From NCBI RefSeq assembly GCF_022605725.1, contig NC_065548.1, positions 14,293,644 to 14,357,643 of the forward strand: a DNA stretch of 64,000 nt. Direction: 5' to 3'. The notes below the pieces were generated by a model. It had not been told where the DNA came from. It searched no databases and saw nothing but the letters and a program-made list of their open reading frames with translations. Origin of the DNA: Anthonomus grandis grandis. Its lineage: Eukaryota; Arthropoda; Insecta; Coleoptera; Curculionidae. Shown piece after piece: positions 59,270 to 64,000 of the stretch (position 1 is its first letter; each line of letters begins with the position of its first letter). The translations under genes and the position numbers were made by a program.

Positions 59270-59880
59270 CGTCGTAATGAAGCAAAAGCTGAACAGATGT
59301 ATCTAAATATATATCTAGAAATATGGCAACATGGTAGAGCTATGTTTAGACGTCTGAAAGATAACCTTGTAGCTTACGGGAGTTTTACTAAGGTAAAGAA
59401 AAACTAACTTCCAGATGCAAATAAAGAATTGCTTTCTTTTATCATCAACTGACCTGTCAGAGACTCCAGAATGACGATGCGGTTAAAAGAATAGTATTTT
59501 GTCAGTGGTTAATCCACAGCTAGTTCGTCAACTGGTGCACCAAGTTAGGTTCGAATTTAACGTCTGATTAAGTATTATGGGTACCTACATGATTGGGTCT
59601 TTTATATAATAAGAACTTAAATTCCCAGAGATATTTGAACCTCTTATAGCTAACATAGTGGAAGTACTTATGGTAACTTTTTAGCAAGAGCACCGTCTTG
59701 TTAAAAAAACAAACCATAAATATGAATCGCCATATATTGAACGTATTATCACAAAATTTTTAAATAACGAATTTCTCAACAAGTAGTTAAGCAATCTACG
59801 ACCAGTAAGATGGCCTGCGAGATCCCCTGACATAACACCGATTGCTTTTTTTACATAGCGTTTTCTTATTTGTTTGCAGT
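59270..59880 (+). pseudogene. Strongly eroded mariner-like relic
   Basis: Traces include a QRYLNLL-like piece near 59,620 and SNLRPVRWPARSPDITPIAFF at 59,788-59,850, the WPPRSPDLTP signature before the last acidic residue. Everything else is broken by stops. Confidence 0.6.
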
Positions 59881-60463
59881 GTTCGTTGTACGTTGTACTT
59901 GTTGTCTAGATTATTTTTTAATTTCAATTTCAAATTCTTGCTCATTTTTTAGTCACAACAAATGAATTATTTTCATATATTGAAATTGTCAGTTTAGGTA
60001 TACCTATATTTACTATAATTAAATAAATAACTGAAAATTTCATTATACAAATTGCATTTTTTTATAAACAAGATATAAAGGATTTTATAAAACGCACTTT
60101 TTTGTTTTTTTTTCCTGCTGTCCGTTGCTATTCTGAGTTCAAAGAAGTAAATTACAGATTGACTATAGCCACTTCATTGTGCAACCTTTTCACCTTGTAT
60201 CTTAAGCGATTTCCAACATCTCAATATACATCATTTTAAACCGTATACTCTGCATAATGTAAGCCAACATTTTGTGAATCGTTAACTGTTTTCAATCTTA
60301 TTTGATCAAAATTCATTAAATTCGAAGTAAACAATAGACCAAAAATTTAATTTTCAGTAAGCCTCGTATCTGTGTAAGTGATTTGTTTTGTCTATAACAT
60401 TTAAACTTTATGAGTTTCTTGCAAGAACCTTCGAAGTTTCCGTCAAACTAAAAGTTGTTGGCC

Positions 60464-60497
60464 CTGAAGATGATATAAATTAGTGCCGAAATGTTGG
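60464..60497 (+). ncRNA. Penelope/hammerhead-like trace
   Basis: CCTGAAGATGATATAAATTA, then GTGCCGAAATGTTGG, resembles the CTGA[TA]GATG… CCGAAACG/ATGT arrangement seen at 40.4 kb. Two core changes (CTGAAGA, GAAAT) would abolish a hammerhead. Probably a Penelope-like end. Confidence 0.35.
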
Positions 60498-60859
60498 TTT
60501 TGTATAGTTGGCTATCGAACCTGCGGCAACGAAAGGATTTCGGACAAGCATTTTCGATGTTGCCGAGAACTTAGTTGCAAGAGAGGAATTGGGCTGGGCG
60601 GTTATTTTCATTTACCGCCTAAGAAGTTGTTTTTATTTACTATTAAAATGATCGTTTTATTTAATGCCTAAATTTTCCTACTACTGGTAATAATTTAAAG
60701 TTCATATTATTTCAAAGATCGAATTAACTGGCAACATCACCTGAAAGAGAGGTGTTGATGTCGTCTAATCACATTTAATTGGATGGTCGCTATGGAGAAA
60801 TTCGATTCGCGATTAAAAGTATAATTTCCAGAAAAATGTTCCGTGATCGTCCCAAGAGA

Positions 60860-61900
60860 GAATTCGAAATTTGTTAAAAGTTGTATCGAAGCAGCTTACA
60901 AGCAACAAGATACATGGTAGCGCGACAGGACATAGTAAAAATTCTTCGTGAACACTATGGCAAAATCATTAAAACTTTGATCTTATTTAAGGAAGATGTA
61001 ACTGAATTTGCAAATTGCGATAAGAAGCTAGATAATTTGGAGCTCAGTTAGCGCGACTCCAAACAGCATTCATGCGAATCCTTTTGCATTTTCCACCTTT
61101 AAGATTTCATGCTATTAATAAAAGATGTTAGAAAGTTGACATCAGTATAGCTGATGTGATAAACGACTATCGTGGACTGATTAAAGTGGTAGCTGATTCA
61201 CGATTGAAATTTGAAGTTTATGAAGAGAAAGCGTTGAACATTTTAGTCAGTCAAGATGACTATGTCCGGAAGAAGAAAAAGAAAGTTATAGGCTGACGAA
61301 TCACGAGATGGAGAATTTCAGTTGTTAGGTAGTGATAATTTTCGGATGAATACTTTTAACATCATCCTTGACAACGTCGATTTTGAATTAAGAAAAAGGC
61401 ATATGAAAATATCTACTATAAAGTTTCACTTATCTTTCGGGCAACATTGATCCCTGTGAAATTCGTAAAAAGTCGAAACATTTAAGGAAAACTTATACTT
61501 CAGACCTTGAAATCTTATTCGATGATAAAATGGTTCCCTTTCAAAAGTTGGAACGTAACTCGTCATTGCTCTTATTAAAACTATTGCGGACAAACATGTT
61601 ATATAAAGAGTTCCCGAATGTGAAAATAGCATATTGTATAAGTATCATTGCTTCGTTTGAATAGTTTGGCTCTTCTATGCATGGAGTTGTATTTACTTGA
61701 AGGCTGGGGTGGTGACAACTTGATTCACCAGTTTGCAGCACAAAAATTCAAACATCTTCGCGTTTCTGATGCATTAAAACTTATCTCGAACATTCCGGAA
61801 AAGATAAGAACTCAACCTTCAGTTTTTCTATTGTCTTCGTTTATTTATGTCCTTAATAAAATAATAGTAAACACTTTAATGTTTGTCACATTTTCTGAGC
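60860..61900 (+). pseudogene. hAT-like relic (ZMYM1/DUF4371-type transposase)
   Basis: Frames give RATRYMVARQDIVKILREHYG, then VTEFANCDKKLDN, LQTAFMRILLHF, VDISIADVINDYRGLIKVV and KFEVYEEKALN. After a basic run come DGEFQLLGSDNFRMNTFNII and LDNVDFELRKR. The order matches the middle of ZMYM1-like hAT proteins: an RWxxR-AV block, a helical region, then F/YR-N-YN-ILD-I-EL. There are many stops and frameshifts. The last open part (61648-61905) may hold the eroded C-terminus. Confidence 0.6.
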
Positions 61901-62347
61901 ACTAAATCTTGATACTTGAACTTGATTTTTTAAAGGAATATAATTTAAATAATATAATTATTATTTTCCTGTCATTTATCAATAAATTATGACGATTACG
62001 TGAAATGCTTTTAATTTAAATTGTGTTTTCAATATTAGAAACACACACACAGAAACATACAAGTTTGAAAAATTAAGAAGGCATTTTTCATGGCGCACAA
62101 GGTGGCATTTTTACTAAATCCGGCACTGAAAATTGAACATGGTGGTGGGTATTTTATGAATAAAACAGCCATGTCTTATTTACAACTTCGTCCCTGTTAT
62201 CGATGCGCCATTGCCGCAGTTTGGCGAGCCAGACAATGGCAACACAGATTTTAATAAATCTTCTCTTTTTTACGTTTTTGGATAAATTTTTTTTATCATA
62301 TATAGTGTAATGGCGATTTTTAAGATTTCCTTGAAATTCTCTTAAGG

Positions 62348-63722
62348 CGACCTAATATGAGCTGCTTGACGAGTAGCTAAGTTCCTTATAATTAATCAGA
62401 AATCTGTCATCTGCATTTGTTAATATGTAATTACTGTCGGTACCTAATATATAAACGTGTAAACCACTGGTCAACTATTCGACTCGGCACCTCTAACGCA
62501 TCTTCATTTTGCTACAAGTTGAAGCGCGTCATCATATACAAGTCTGGCCAGCTCAACTCTCGAGTGCAAATATTACAGTATTAATTTGGAATAACAAATC
62601 TAAAGGATAATGATGGAGAAATGAATGATGTAGAACTTAATGCAGAGAGACCTAGACGATCTACTATGAGCTGCTCGACGAGTAGCCTAATACTTCTAGT
62701 GCTTATTTAGATTATTCTTGCAATTACGAAACGTGGTCATAAACGAGTCTTTTTTTCTTGTTTAATTCATCTTTGCTGATTTTTAGGCCCATTTCTAATG
62801 AAACCTCTCACTGTTTATATGTCCAAACATTATAAACATCAATTATATTTGTGTTATTAATAAGATAAGAAAAATATTATATAATCTGTAATTTTCCAGA
62901 AATTTAAACGTATCTGCATTTGTTAATATTTCATCACTTCTGGTACCTAATACATAAACGCCAAGACGAATAACCATGATATATTAGACGTAAACCACTG
63001 CTCAAATATTCGACTCGGTACCTCTAACGCAGCTTCATTTTGCTACAACCGAGTTAATGCGCGTCATCATATACAAGTCTGGCCAGCTCAACTCTCGAGT
63101 GCGGAAATTATAGTATTAACTTACAATAACAAATCTAAAGGATAATGACGGAGAAATAAATGTTGTATAACTTAACGTAGAGAGACCTAGATTATCTACT
63201 ATGAGCTGCTTGACGAGTAGCCTAATACTTCTAGTGCTTATTTAGATTATTCTTGCAATTACGAAATGTGGTCATAAACGAGTCTTTTTTTCTTGTTTAA
63301 CTCATCTTTGCTGATTTTTAGGCCCATTTCTAATGAAACCTCTCACTGTTTATATGTCCAAACATTATAAACATCAATTATATTTGTGTTATTAATAAGA
63401 TAAGAAAAATATTATATAATCTGTAATTTTCCAGAAATTTAAACGTATCTGCATTTGTTAATATTTCATCACTTCTGGTACCTAATACACAAACGCCAAG
63501 ACGAATAACCATGATATATTAGACGTAAACCACAGCTCAAATATTCGACTCGGTACCTCTAACGCAGCTTCATTTTGCTACAACCAAGTTGATGCGCGTC
63601 ATCATATACAAGTCTGGCCAGCTTAACTCTTGAGTGCGGAAACTATAGTATTACCTTGCAATAACAAGCCTAAATTACAAGCGTCTTAAAATATAATTAT
63701 ATAGAACTTAATGTAGACAGAC
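62348..63722 (+). repeat. Tandem repeat, 535-bp unit, about 2.5 copies
   Basis: Two nearly identical full units (CTACTATGAG starts at 62661 and 63196, period 535) follow a shortened copy (about 62,348-62,645). Each unit holds a near-palindrome GAGCTGCTCGACGAGTAGC, then ACGAAACGTGGTCATAAACG, GGCCCATTTCTAATGAAACC, GACTCGGTACCTCTAACGCA and TACAAGTCTGGCCAGCT. No open frame. Local satellite or multiplied non-autonomous element. Confidence 0.85.
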
Positions 63723-64000
63723 GTGATATGAGGCGTATTGCATTTCCTCTTCTAGTGGCAAGCGCAAGTGAGGAATTGTTAAGGTATTGTTTGTGATTTT
63801 CGGCTGTATGTACACATACAATTCAGGATTTTTTAATAATATTAAATTTATTAATTTCTGTTCATTACGTCTTAGTTTAAGCCGTTCTTCTGGAGATCGG
63901 CTCCCTAAATTTGTATCTCTCGAGGTTCTTTAGGGTTGTTTTCGTCTTAGCTGGTGCTGATGCTTAAGGCTGTTTAAACTAACTTGTGTGCCATCGTGGC
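63723..64000. other. Window end, no gene seen
   Basis: GC content rises towards the end (63,880-64,000) without a recognisable frame or element. Confidence 0.4.

Noticed and set aside
59548..59580. tRNA-like GGTTCGAATTT
   Set aside because: No acceptor, D or anticodon arm could be formed around it. No tRNA was found in the window.
1..64000. CRISPR arrays, bacterial operons, integrated viral genes
   Set aside because: No spacer-repeat pattern, no prokaryotic gene and no viral protein was recognised. All reverse transcriptases seen are of LINE type.

Overview
This window is from an insect nuclear genome. Coding exons are split by GT-AG introns, some as short as about 60 bp. Intergenic DNA is strongly AT-rich, and the recognisable proteins are eukaryotic: the CAAX prenyl protease Ste24, mitochondrial ATP synthase OSCP, a carboxypeptidase Q-like M28 peptidase and the first coding exon of a KDM3-type histone demethylase. 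The load of Tc1/mariner relics of the DUF4817-type group, several LINE clades and Penelope-like debris fits an arthropod. A beetle is my guess, but the sequence does not prove it.

Layout. 1-12.2 kb has no host exon that I can find. It is probably intron of the Kdm3-like gene, whose first coding exon lies at 12,236-12,394 on the minus strand with a GC-rich promoter-like region above it. This stretch holds an intact-looking DNA transposon (1,442-4,084), a GC-rich island (4.3-5.15 kb), LINE and mariner fragments, and a compound repeat block (7.0-12.1 kb). 13.2-16.7 kb holds a mariner element with roughly 100-bp inverted ends and LINE pieces. 17.5-21.8 kb is Ste24 (minus, two coding exons), with a 5'-truncated LINE in its intron. 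22.5-25.2 kb holds a Harbinger-like MITE and two mariner relics. 26.45-27.44 kb is OSCP (plus, four coding exons). 27.6-30.7 kb is a decayed second transposon related to the first. 32.7-43.5 kb is the carboxypeptidase Q-like gene, whose promoter region and exons 1-3 are tandemly duplicated as a 3.2-kb unit. 44-55 kb is mostly LINE and mariner relics separated by featureless AT-rich DNA. 56.4-58.3 kb carries two short exons of an unidentified minus-strand gene. 60.8-61.9 kb is a hAT/ZMYM1-like relic. 62.3-63.7 kb is a 535-bp-period tandem repeat.

The best candidate for a little-described system is the transposon pair at 1,442-4,084 and 27,630-30,717. Both have terminal inverted repeats of about 31-32 bp, 4-bp target duplications (AATT and AATA), repeated motifs near their ends, a spliced transposase gene and a shared D-x-C-[GA]-[GA]-Q-N-K-N block. 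A third acidic block follows 44-45 residues later. The first copy looks intact. The second has two frameshifts, one stop codon and an apparent Asp-to-His change at the first catalytic position. The four host genes are ordinary and functionally unrelated to each other.
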